Part shown: positions 1 through 11,424 of the stretch, piece by piece
Position numbering within the stretch: position 1 is the stretch's first letter
Layout of the letters: every line of letters starts with the position of its first letter
Source: Acanthochlamys bracteata
Taxonomy: Eukaryota; Streptophyta; Magnoliopsida; Pandanales; Velloziaceae
Assembly (NCBI GenBank): GCA_019914995.1
Contig: CM034142.1
Location: 4,669,031 to 4,733,030, forward strand
DNA length: 64,000 bases
Reading direction: 5' to 3'
Made by a program: the position numbers and the translations under genes
The notes under the pieces: model-generated
The model's input: the letters and a program-made list of their open reading frames with translations, nothing else
Databases searched by the model: none
What the model was told of the DNA's origin: nothing

Positions 1-2175
1 ATTCTCCATTTCGTGTAACCAAAGCTTTGCTTTTTACCGCTTTTAGATTCACAACGGGATACAGGATGGATTTTAGATCCTGGAGCTACGGATCATATGA
101 CATTCGATCCGAAAAATTTTCATATCGTAAGTACTCCAGTTATAAATAATGTGACATATGCCAATGGAGAGAGTTATCCAAAGGTGTGTTGGTACTTTGT
201 GGCATTATCATCATCTCTATCTCTACTGTAATTGTCTACTTGTTCCATCTCTCTCACACATCTTTTGTCTATGGACAAATTCTTGAACAGTTGAATCGCA
301 TTGTTCTTATGTATCCTTATTTTTGCTTACTTGAGAATATCCGGATACGAGGAGATAATTGGGCGTGGTACTAAGAGAGGGGGTTTATACTATCCGGATG
401 ATGTTAGTTCGCGCAGAGTTTGAAGTGCTCGTGGATAAACCGACAAGAAGAATAAAGTATGGCTTTGGTATCATGCGTCTTGGTCATGTTTCTTTTGGCT
501 ATTTAAAACATTTGCTACCGTCTTTATTTTCCGGTGTCAAAGAGTTCAATTTCAATGTGAAGCATGTATCCTTGCTAAGAGTCATCGAAAGTGTCGTATT
601 TTCTGTTAGTAATAAAAGAACAACTCCTTTTGAGTTAGTCCATTCGGATGTTTGGGGACCCTCTCCAGTTATGACTCTTACTGGCATTAGATGGTTTGTG
701 ACATTTGTAGATGATTGCATAGGCATGACATGGTTATATGCTTTGAAGAATAAAAGTGATGTTAGTGATATATTTGTGCGGTTTCATAAGATGGTGCAGA
801 CACAATTTTCTCTTCCTATTCGAGTTTTTCGCTCTGATAATGGTGGGGAGTATGTTAATACATCTTTGAGTTCTTACTTTCATCAGCATGGTATTATTCA
901 TGAGACTTCTTGTCCACAAACACCACAACAAAATGGAGTGGCTGAAAGAAAAAATCGACACATATTAGAAACCGCCCGTGCTTTATTATTTGGAGCTCAT
1001 GTTCCAAAATATTATTGGGTAGACGCAGTTCAGTCTGCGGTTTATGTGATTAATCGCATGCCATCTAGAGTTCTGAATTTTCGGACACCACATGAAGTTT
1101 TATCTATATTTGTAACTATACCTTCTGTTCTCTCACTTCCACCTCGGATTTTTGGATCTGTTGCATTAGTACATTTGCAGAAAACTCAAAGAGATAAATT
1201 AGATCCATATGCTTTAAGGTGCATGTTTCTTGGCTATGGTCCTCACCAGAAAGGTTATCGGTGCTATCATCCTCCGACACGCCGTACCTTTGTAACTATG
1301 GATGTGACATTTATAGAGTCAGAAATGTATTTTGTCAGATCGACTTCACATTCAGATCTTCAGGGGGAGATAGAAGCTACGGAAGATCTGAATTGGCTTA
1401 CCATTAAACTCAGCACACATACTGAGGAAGGTCAGAGAAAATGTGTGAATTATGACTCAGGTCTGGAGGAGTTTAGAACTACTGAACTTGAACAAACAGA
1501 AACGGAAGAGACAGACAGAGCTGAAGCTGTAAAAAAAACCCCTCTCTCGCATCCTTCAGTACCCGCTCAAACTCTTGAGGATATCCCTGAGGTAAGTATC
1601 GAGACTCAGAATATTATTATAAATAAATCTAATATTGTCTGCAGCAATTATCAGTTACCACATAGAGAAAATCGTGAAAAACCTCCTGAGAGATATTCAC
1701 CAGAAGGAAAAATCTCCAGATATCCTATTGCTAATCATGTGTCTTCTCACAGGCTGTCCCCATCATATGTTGCCTTTATTAATCAGGTGGCAGCTGTGAC
1801 ACTTCCTTCTAACACTAGAGAAGCATTATCTGATCCTAGATGGACTAAGGCTATGAATGAAGAGATGGATGCTCTTCAGAAGAATATGACTTGGGAGATA
1901 GTATCATTACCAAAAGGAAAGAAAGCAGTTGGTTGTAAATGGGTATACACCATCAAACACAAAGCAGATGGAACGATCGAGAGATATAAGGCAAGATTAG
2001 TGGCCAAGGGGTATTCACAAACTTATGGAGTGGATTATCACGAGACTTTCGCACTAGTTGCAAAGATTAATACCATCAGAGTATTGCTATCTCTCGCAGC
2101 AAATCTTGATTGGCCCTTACAGCAATTTGATGTAAAGAATGCATTTCTTCATGGTGAGTTAGACGAAGAAGTGTA
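1..2175 (+). pseudogene. Copia pol, N-terminal half: protease, integrase, start of RT (broken)
   Basis: From 67 the reading is WILDPGATDHMT, the copia protease site, but the usual Ser/Thr after the catalytic Asp is Pro. The GAG-pre-integrase His region (about 440-500) and the integrase zinc-binding Cys pair (CEAC, about 555-570) sit in different frames, so indels lie near 470 and 600. From about 600 to 2175 one frame is open. It has the integrase core with D in HSDVWGP, D in RSDNGGEY and E in [10 protein letters not shown], then a low-complexity linker. The RT start follows (WTKAMNEEM at about 1840) and includes the first catalytic Asp in [10 protein letters not shown]. The frame runs into the nested element and stops at 2218. 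Seen in sequence; family assignment rests on well-known copia motifs. Confidence 0.92.
2171..2175. repeat. Target-site duplication GTGTA, left copy
   Basis: GTGTA lies directly before the nested element's TGTTGG terminus. It recurs directly after the CCAACA terminus at 11420-11424. This 5-bp duplication is the mark of LTR-retrotransposon integration. Confidence 0.93.
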
Positions 2176-4263
2176 TGTTGGTCAAACCTGCACAACCAAC
2201 TCAAGAAAGGAGGGGTGAATTGAGTTGGTAGCTAAAAATTTTAATCCAGTATTCGTATATAAACAGAGCTGATTTCCTACAATATAGCAGCAGTATAGTC
2301 GACTGAACGTAAACAGATTCTCTCTGTTTGACGTTCTCTGTTTAGTTCAAGTGCAAGCAATATAAAAAATTATTCAAAACACAAACACACAGAATTTACG
2401 TGGTTCGGCAAATGAATTTGCCTACGTCCACGGCCACTCTTTGTCAACAGTGAATTCTACTAATTCTTATCAAGTTGCTACAATACCAAATAATGTGTTT
2501 AGCCAAACACCATTACTTTAACCGGTTCTCTCTTCAAGATAAACCACCTACAGCCTACTAGACTCACAAGTCTCTCCGGCTGCTAAGACACAAGCCTTAC
2601 CCAAGGCCTTGTGTAAAGTACGTAGCTCCTTACAAGATTAGCACAACCGAGAAGGCTTAACCAAGCCCTTCACAACGAGTATGTTTGTTACAAACAATTT
2701 TCAACCACTGGATCTCTCTCACTGGATTAAATTTAAACTTAGTAAAGCAAAGAGAGGATCAAAGAAATGCCAAAGATATATCTAGATAAAGCTCAGGCAG
2801 TGAGGTTGTGGGAGAGATGTTTCTTCTTTATGTAAGCTTTTTCTTATGTATGTGGCTCTGTTTTTCTTTTGCTCTGTAGTGTCTCTCGCCTGGTTTATTT
2901 TTCTCTTCTTCTCCCTCTTATATTTTCTGTTCTCTGGCTGTTGAAATTTCTAATCTTCTAACGGTAGGAAATTTTCCCGTTGTCTCCCTTGTGCGCCTGC
3001 TACAATGTTGTCACTTTGCTCTTCTATGCTGCTGCCAATCGGGTTCCATCAAATAGGTCTTCAACGGTTGGATCTTTCTTTTATAACAATAAATGGGCTT
3101 GTCGGTGATTTCAATTTCTCCCGCGTGTGCTCCCCTTCTTTGCTCTTTCTGGTGGCCTTTAGTATGGAGACGATGAACCAATCTCGTGACTGGAATACAT
3201 CAAGCTCAAATTCGAATTTTTCTTCTGAATTCATAGATCAGTCATGTGAGGTTCCTGTTGGATGTTCAATTTGATTGCTGTGACTGCAATATATAAATTT
3301 GTTTTGCAGTGACGAATGCTAGTGATTTGAAGTGTATTATCATTTGGATGTTCCAGCAAAATCAACTCTGATATGCAGTGAAAGAATGCTTGGATTTCAT
3401 CTTGTGAATCTTGTAAGAAGGCTCTATATGGAGTGTTCTTCTGTCAACTTCATTTATCTGAATCATTTTGTATAGTTGCTCCATATAGTAGGTTATTGTG
3501 ATGTATCGTCGCAGCACTATGGTGGATCAGGTGTATGTATACTCTTTGTAACTGGATCCTAGGCTTTTAATGAAAATCGATATTCAATTCTGAATTCTGG
3601 CATGCTGACAAACTGAATTTGATGGCACTTTAGCATTGTGTTCTTGACATTCATTTGTCGTGATTTGTTACTGAACTTGATGTGAAATGACAGTGGATAT
3701 GATGTTCTATATGTCCTCAAAAATTGGCTTCAAACGAATGAGAAAATCTTGATCAAACTTCATCTGAAAGTTGACTCCACTATTGTCTGATTTTCTGCAA
3801 TGTATGTTTTCTTAATTTCTTCCGATCTTTCACGAATTTTCCAAAGTTGTGTAGATCATAATTTGATAAACTCTTTAGCCAAGATTGTTGTATGCATGTT
3901 GTTCTAGCTCTGGTAAAAATATCTTCCTCAAACTGAATTTGCATCACGATCGAATCTGCCTCTGAAATTTACAACTTGATCATTTTCACTCTGTTCAGAT
4001 CGCAGATAATCTAGTCAATTTGTTCTTGTGAGACTTCTCGCTCGCTCTCCGTCCCCGCTCTGTTTCGCTGTCCAACACTTATTGATTTTCATCTTGCGTC
4101 CAAGTAGAGTTTCCTATAAAGCGGTGGTCGACTATAATTATTTATTTGCAAGAATTTATACTTTCAATTCTCGCATAGCTTAATTTAAATCATTAGTCCA
4201 TCTAATTCATAAACTATAATTTTAATATTTGTTATCATCAAAATTAGTCTTGATATTCCAACA
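2176..4263 (-). repeat. 3' LTR (element orientation) of the Sirevirus-like element
   Basis: The 2088-bp block starts TGTTGGTC and ends TTCCAACA on the + strand and is repeated at 9334-11419. Most of it is identical between copies. The differences cluster in short spots, many with CTG in one copy and CG, CCG or TT in the other. Confidence 0.93.
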
Positions 4264-4277
4264 ATCTCCCCTTTTTG
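4264..4277 (-). other. Polypurine tract next to the 3' LTR
   Basis: On the minus strand CAAAAAGGGGAGAT abuts the LTR terminus TGTTGG, the expected position of the plus-strand DNA primer. Similar G-rich purine runs preceded by GATGACAAA occur near 4446-4466, and shorter ones near 4651-4660 and 5385. Repeated polypurine tracts are known in Sireviruses. Confidence 0.8.
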
Positions 4278-7200
4278 ATGATGACAAAATAAATTAAGAA
4301 TTATTGGTTTATTATTTAACAAATCATAGTGATGCTTAAAACAAAAACATGCTTTTGTTACCTAAGAAACTTTTTGAATAAATTCTCCCTCTTGCTGAAT
4401 GCATTATTAACGCTTTCACTTTCCTACACACAATAATTCTTCCATCTCTCCCCCTTTTTGTCATCACAAAAAGAGTGGGAGGTATATATTCATGATGCAT
4501 AAAGAATGTATTCATATAATCCAAGAAACAACACGTGTATATATTTTACCTTGATTTACCTTTACTGACATTAACTGAGAAGGATATATCTCACCATTCT
4601 TTACTGATGGAGGCTTCTCTCTCGTTTATGCTTAAAAACTTCTTGAATTTCTCCCCCTTTCAAATATAATATATGCTTTACCTCCTAAGATATCTTTGTA
4701 GATGGATAGACTTGTATTTGCATTGATGTGGCATAATGAGAATAACTCCTGACTGTTCAGAAGATTTAACAGAAGGTTGTTTCTTTTCTGTTTAAGATCT
4801 AGCTGGCTATTTTGCGACTGTTTTTGTATAGGAGATATCTTCTTCTGTCTTCATCTAAATCAGCACATGAAAATATCTTTTCTCGACTTTAGGTTAGTTC
4901 ACAAATGCAATAATAATTAGCAGAGATTGTAAAATCAAATTCTTTGCAAAATTCCGATCCCATTTAAAGTACAAACGTAAAACTTCACATTTCATTCCAG
5001 TATAATTCAAAACTGACAATATTTGTCAAAAGAAAATATCATCAAAATCGTCATTTCAGAAATACAAAACAATTTTACGATATATTCAAATCAAGATAAT
5101 ACTTCACAATTTATATCATACAAATTCACAATGTTATATAGCATTTGCACTTAATAATTTGCCAAAAAGAGATAGGAGAGAATTTATCCATACCTTATTT
5201 GCACCTTACGCCTTACTGTTTTACTTGACAAAGAGAATTTTCTTATAGTATATGTCAATTAATCCATGCAGCAAGAAGAGCGTTGCATGTCCCCGTTTGC
5301 ACCGAATAGGTCCTGCAAAATATATGACTTGCAGAGAAAGGATATCTCATGTAAGTTATATTTTCTTTTACTAAGACATTTGCACTTCTCCCCTTAATAG
5401 TTGCTTTCATTCTACAAGGGCATAATCTTCTTATTGTTGATATAGTTAGGAACCTCTCATCTCAATAAAAAATAAAAAATAAAAAATAAAAAAAACTGCG
5501 TATGGTAAAATTAGTATAGAAACTTTTTCAGCATGTAAGTGTTAACTCCAGCAGAGTGCTTTGCTTCCTCATTTTGCCATCTTCTCTTATCATTTTCAAG
5601 GAATAATGTTAAATTCCATCACAAACATTTAAAGAGATAAAACCAAATTAATAGCAGATTTGTATTTTTGGGGTTGCAATGTTGACACTAGTTTTGTTCA
5701 TATCAATCATTTTCCTCATGTGATATTTAGTAGCATATATGTGCTAGCTAGGAGTTTTGGAAACATCCTGCATGACAGTAATCATTAGGTACCATATTGT
5801 TTTGAATAGAGCAATAAAGAGCATACTGCTTTAATAATTATAGCATATATAGATTTCAACTAAGCACACATAGGTTAAGCAAATTTTTAATGAGCAGTTC
5901 AATCAAGAATTAAATTTCAGCAATATCTCAATAAGGTGTATCATTTACTTCAACACTAACACTTCATCAAAGTTTTGAAGATTATTGAAATCAATATACC
6001 GAAAAGAGACTTACCTTTGCCTCACTGTGATATTATAAGAGAAAACTTACCTCTTTGCTGTGCAAATTTCTTTATGTCTTTTATCAACAATTGGCGTTGT
6101 AGTTCTCTTATTAATTGCATGCTTACTAGACGATGCAATATTTGTATTTCTGCAATTTTGTTGCCATTGATTTGTGTTCTTTGTAAGGTGCTTGCTATTT
6201 GTTATGGAACCAACGTCTCTTCTTCTGAATGCACCCTCACTCAATTTTTAAGAGTTTGTCTCAACTCTTTTGCTTTTTGCATCGATTAGTTAAGATCTGC
6301 AAACTATATGTTAGTCAATAATACTTCATCAGAAACATGATTAGTGGATACTTTTTAGAGCAAGTAGATGCTGAAATTCAGAATATCAGAAATGTATAGA
6401 GATTCCTTCATGAGGATAAGTTAGTATAGAACCATCTCCAATAATTTTCTGAACCAAGCATTATCTCAGTAGATATCCTTCATATCCATATTTTCTTTTT
6501 CATCATATATTCAATTATTAAACCTTTTCTTTACTTGAGAACAGAAGCTAACAAGTATGGCATTTATAATGGTTCCTACAAAGGACTTCAATGTGCTAAC
6601 AGTAAGATGAACAACAAAACCTTCATTTGTATTACATGATGTAAATCTTAAAATGGTTAATTAGTTTTTAAGGAGAAATGCATTTTACAAAATATAATAC
6701 TCTTATTTCAGAAAATTCATTAAGTTTTCAGTAACACATTAGACACTGCATTTGTAACAGATTTGAAAACAAACCATTAATTAAACATACCTTTCAAAAG
6801 TAATGAATTCATGAAAATTTATACTAGCAAATAAAGTATGTTTGTAAAATCTTTTTGCAATATCAAAAATTTGTTTTGAAAAATTCATTCGCACTCCAAA
6901 AGCAACTACGCATCTATGATAAAGGGCCATGAGATCTTGACATATCTCAAAAATTGATATAAGGGCAATGTACGTACCTCTTGATAAAAAAATTGATAAT
7001 AAATATATAGGTTACCTGTTGATAGCTTCTCATGATTACTGGATCTATATTTGAATACAAATGATACAATTTGAAAACACTCATTGCATTTCAGAGGTTT
7101 CAACAGAAAGTTGTTAATCTTCTGTTCAGATTGCAGTTGGCTATTCATCTGCTGAAATTTACATTTCTTCACTTTTTTTAAATAAATCTGTAAAACATCT

Positions 7201-7578
7201 CTCATGCAGGCAAAGCAGGGATTTTCAGATTTGATCTTCATTTCAATTAGATATTTGATAAAAATAAATCTACAAGATTTGAAAAGGATTTTTAAATTAT
7301 AGTATCTAAATCTCTATACCATAGCTATCTACTTTTCTTTATATTTCTCTTACAATGATTAGTAGTATATATATCTATGCCAATCAAAAGTTCTAAAATA
7401 TCATGCATACATACATTAATATTTATTGAAAATTTGCATAAGCTAAGATTCATACAATTTCAACGAAAGATGCGTTGCAATTAGTTTTATTTGTATTTAA
7501 AAGCTAAAAATATTAAAGTCTTGGCAATCATAAAAATCATTACAAGATAGAATTACTTACCTCATCGTTGAAAAACAT
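4278..7578 (-). other. Internal region without recognisable pol
   Basis: This 3.3 kb lies between gag and the purine tract. It is AT-rich and holds only short open frames, for example 104, 65 and 111 residues, none with a known motif. Two diverged copies of one segment occur, near 4745-4810 and 7080-7150. Several splice-donor-like GGTAAG or GTACGT sites lie on the element's strand (near 5993, 6050, 6970, 7010). It may be the relic of a deleted pol, or an extra 3' region of the kind seen in some Sireviruses. No function can be assigned. Confidence 0.55.
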
Positions 7579-9275
7579 TTACGCCTTTGATACCCAAATT
7601 TTATTGGGTTCTAAAGTATTGATAATCTGGAGAGATTCTTTTGGCACCCACATCTTTTTGTTCATATCTTGATTTTTCTTGAAATTGGAATAATGAGTCA
7701 CATTTTCATCGTTGCTAGCAACATAGGAGGTGGATGGATTACCTTGCAAAATAATAGATTGTTTAGTAGTAAAGTATCTAACACTTGTTCTAAAAGGATT
7801 TTCACTTACCTTTTTCAAAAGACGGTTGCTCTTGGAAATCCACAATACCTTTAACTTATTCTCATTATTTTTGAACCAACAAGAACTTACTTTGTGACCC
7901 TTTCTACCACAATAAAAACACTTAATAAAAGGAATAAAAGAATTTACTTTGTTAGCCTTATACTTACTGGAGAATGCACCATCTGTAGATTTTAAATTTT
8001 GCTTAATATTGGTTCGGTTGACAGCAAGATTCACACTAGTTGGCACAAATTTGATACCTTCTTTTCTGAATACACCTTTCTGTGAGCCAAGCATAGCATC
8101 CAACCTGTCTTTACTTTTAACAAATCTTGTTAGAGAAGTTTGCAGGTCACTGTTCTCGGTAGTGAAATCTTTTACCTTATTTCTCAGTCGTAAGCATTCA
8201 GTAGCATGTGATTTGTTTGTTGCTTTGACTTGGGCTAGTTCTTCTTTCAGACAATCACATTCCGCATGTAACTTGATATTATCTACTTCTAACTCCTTGA
8301 CATTCTCATTTAAATTCACACAAGTATAGGAGTTACCAATGACAGAGTTACTCAGATATTTATCAGTACTATAGTCATTCAACTTGGCACAAAGTTTCTC
8401 ATTTGTCTCAATGAGCTTTCTGTTTTCAACACGTAACGCATGTATTTCTGCACTTGTTTGGTTAGTATGCAAAGTAAGATCATCATTAAAAGTAAGTACT
8501 TGCTTAGTCAACAAATCGTTCTTTTCTTTATATTCACGCATGCAGTTTTTCATACTTTTGTTCATGCTTTTTACATGCATGTATTTAGCATACAATTTAT
8601 TAAAATTTTCATTCAAATTTTTATTTGAGTCATAAAGTTCAGATGAGCTTACCTCACTAGATTGTTCATTATTGGCCATTTGACATAATCCCATCTCTTT
8701 TTGATGAACAATTTCAGTTTTGCTTCTTTTAGATGAGGAAGAATTTTTGTTGCTGCATCTAGGTTTTGCTATCTTAGAAAGCGGTTCTTCCTCAAGATGT
8801 GCCTGCACTTTTTTGTAACTAAAACAACATTATCTTCTTCTTTAGAGGAAGGAAAACTTACCTCATTCTGGTATTTGTGGATAGCTGTCAAGCGAAGGTG
8901 ATGTTCCTTTTGATGATTTAGTATTGTTTCATTTTCATTTGATTGGCTAGCCTCAGATTTGCCTTCATATATTCTCTCTAACTTGAGCCAAACTTCTTTT
9001 GCTGTAGAATGAAAGTAAATGTGATTAAATTGTTCAAAATTTAAAGCACGATACAGCAAATCTAAAGCATAAGAGTTTAAAGAAGAAAAGTTGTTATTTT
9101 CTGAAATTTGCATTGTAGCTCTATCTCCATCTTCGACGATCTTCCACAAAAAGTAATTTTGCGACTTTAAAAATATAGTCATCTTCATCTTCCAATGTCT
9201 GTAATTATTTCCATCAAATGCTGGAGGACAGTCAAGCGATCTTCCTTTCTTTTCAATATGAGTTGAGTTTGCCAT
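7579..9275 (-). pseudogene. gag: Retrotransposon gag (capsid/nucleocapsid) with one frameshift
   Basis: Gag packages element RNA in virus-like particles. The start at 9275 gives MANSTHIEKKGRSLDCPPAF, then DGNNYRHWKMKM, typical of copia gag N-termini (DUF4219/UBN2 type). A frame break falls in a run of six A (8809-8814): one more A would join the first frame (ends 8769) to the second (8808-7579). The second part has long heptad-rich coiled coils (about residues 60-220) and the zinc knuckle CFYCGRKGHKVSSC, a CX2CX4HX4C. It ends ...NKIWVSKA then stop, just where the Sirevirus polyprotein would normally lead into protease. The frameshift may be a real mutation or a homopolymer sequencing error. 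Confidence 0.88.
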
Positions 9276-9319
9276 TGGATCTTTTCCTCAAGGTGGTTAA
9301 ACCTTCAATTTAGAGGCCC

Positions 9320-9331
9320 GCTCTGATACCA
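9320..9331 (-). other. Primer-binding site, initiator tRNA-Met
   Basis: On the minus strand TGGTATCAGAGC follows the LTR end by two bases. It is the standard plant copia primer site complementary to the 3' end of initiator tRNA-Met. It fixes the element's orientation. Confidence 0.93.
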
Positions 9332-9333
9332 AT

Positions 9334-11419
9334 TGTTGGTCAAACCTGCACAACCAACTCAAGAGGGGAGGGGTGAATTGAGTTGGTAGCTAAAAATTTT
9401 AATCCAATATTCGTATATAAACAGAGCTGATTTCCTACAATATAGCAGCAGTATAGTCGACTGAACGTAAACAGATTCTCTCTGTTTGACGTTCTCTGTT
9501 TAGTTCAAGTGCAAGCAATATAAGAAATTATTCAAAACACAAACACACAGAATTTACGTTGTTCGGCAAATGAATTTGCCTACGTCCACGGCCACTCTTT
9601 GTCAAGAGTGAATTCTACTAATTCTTATCAAGTTGCTACAATACCAAATAATGTGTTTAGCCAAACACCATTACTTTAACCGGTTCTCTCTTCAAGATAA
9701 ACCACCTACAGCCTACTAGACTCACAAGTCTCTCTCCGGCTGCTAAGACACAAGCCTTACCCAAGGCCTTGTGTAAAGTAACGTAGCTCCTTACAAGATT
9801 AGCACAAACCGAGAAGGCTTAACCAAGCCCTTCACAACGAGTATGTTTGTTACAAACAATTTTCAACCTTTGGATCTCTCTCTTTGGATTAAATTTAAAC
9901 TTAGTAAAGCAAAGAGAGGATCAAAGAAATGCCAAAGATATATCTAGATAAAGCTCAGCGGTGAGGTTGTGGGAGAGATGTTTCTTCTTTATGTAAGTTT
10001 TTTTCTTATGTATGTGGCTCTGTTTTTCTTTTGCTCTGTAGTGTCTCTCTTTGGTTTATTTTTCTCTTCTTCTCCCTCTTATATTTTTGTTTCTCATTTG
10101 TTGAAATTTCTAATCTTCTAACGGTAGGAAATTTTTCCGTTGTCTCCCTTGGCTTTCGCTACAATGTTGTCACTTTCCTTCTTCTTCTCTTTCACGCTAA
10201 TCGGGGTTCCATCAAATAGGTCTTCAACGGTTGGATCTTTCTTTTATAACAATAAATGGGCTTGTCGGTGATTTCAATTTCTCCCGCGTGTGCTCCCCTT
10301 CTTTGCTCTTTTCGTGGCCTTTAGTATGGAGACGATGAACCAATCTCGCGGATCGGAATACATCAAGCTCAAATTCGAATTTTTCTTTCAATTCATAGAT
10401 CAGTCATGTGAGGTTCTGTTGGATGTTCAATTTGATTCTTTGGACTGCAATATATAAATTTGTTTTGCAGTGTGAATTAATGCTAGTGATTTGAAGTGTA
10501 TTATCATTTGGATGTTCCAGCAAAATCAACTCTGATATGCAGTGAAAGAATGCTTGGATTTCATCTTGTGAATCTTGTAAGAAGGCTCTATATGGAGTGT
10601 TCTTCTGACAACTTCATTTATCTGAATCATTTTGTATAGTTGCTCCATATAGTAGGTTATTGTGATGTATCGCCGCAAAGACTATGGTGGATCAGGTGTA
10701 TGTATACTCTTTGTAAATGGATCCTAGGCTTTTAATGAAAATCGATATTCATTCGAATTTCGCATGCCGACAAATCAATTTGATGGCACTTTAGCATTGT
10801 GTTCTTGACATTCATTTGTCGTGATTTGTTACTGAACTTGATGTGAAATGACAGTGGATATGATGTTCTATATGTCCTCAAAAATTGGCTTCAAACGAAT
10901 GAGAAAATCTTGATCAAACTTCATCTGAAAGTTGACTCCACTATTGTCCGATTTTTCCGCAATGTATGTTTTCTTAATTTCTTCCGATCTTTCACGAATT
11001 TTCCAAAGTTGTGTAGATCATAATTTGATAAACTCTTTAGCCAAGATTGTTGTATGCATGTTGTTCTAGCTCTGGTAAAAATATCTTCCTCAAACTGAAT
11101 TTGCATCACGATCGAATCTGCCTCTGAAATTTACAACTTGATCATTTTCACTCGGTTCAGGATCAGCAGTAATCTAGTCGGTTGTTCTTGTGAGACTTCT
11201 CTGTTCTGCTCTCTGTTCTGCTGTCCTACACTTATTGATTTTCATCTTGCGTCCGAAGTAGAGTTTCCTATAAAGCAGCTGGCTGGACTATAACTATTTA
11301 TTTGCAAGAATTTATACTTTCAATTCTGCATAGCTTAGTTTAAATCATTAGTCCATCTAATTCATAAACTATAATTCTTAATATTTGTTATCATCAAAAT
11401 CAGTCTTGATATTCCAACA
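9334..11419 (-). repeat. 5' LTR (element orientation) of the Sirevirus-like element
   Basis: The 2086-bp partner of 2176-4263. In element orientation it carries the promoter for gag RNA. No TATA box or start site can be assigned with confidence. Several CTG-rich stretches differ from the other LTR (see findings). Confidence 0.93.
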
Positions 11420-11424
11420 GTGTA
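11420..11424. repeat. Target-site duplication GTGTA, right copy
   Basis: Matches 2171-2175. After it the interrupted copia RT continues with TATGGAGCTT. Confidence 0.93.

Larger units (their letters stand above)
2176..11419 (-). mobile_element. Sirevirus-like, gag-only, non-autonomous LTR retrotransposon nested in copia RT
   Basis: The 9244-bp element has LTRs of 2088 and 2086 bp bounded by TGTTGG...CCAACA and a GTGTA duplication. It reads on the minus strand: 5' LTR at the right, then a tRNA-iMet primer site, a gag gene with coiled coils and a CCHC knuckle, about 3.3 kb without pol, a purine tract, and the 3' LTR at the left. Long LTRs, a gag with a long coiled-coil region, and several G-rich purine tracts before the 3' LTR (4446, 4651 and 5385 regions) fit the Sirevirus branch of copia. 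No protease, integrase, RT or RNase H motif is visible, so it would depend on proteins supplied in trans (TR-GAG-like). The lineage call is inference. Confidence 0.88.

Noticed and set aside
186..374. Open frame of 62 residues
   Set aside because: It is an out-of-frame shadow of the copia protease to pre-integrase region; part of it is in the true frame but it is not a separate gene.
6906..7241. 111-residue minus-strand frame as a Sirevirus env-like gene
   Set aside because: No signal peptide, membrane segment or known motif; it overlaps a segment repeated near 4745, so it is treated as non-coding.
9320..9331. tRNA gene
   Set aside because: The match to initiator tRNA-Met is only the 12-base primer-binding complement; no cloverleaf is present.
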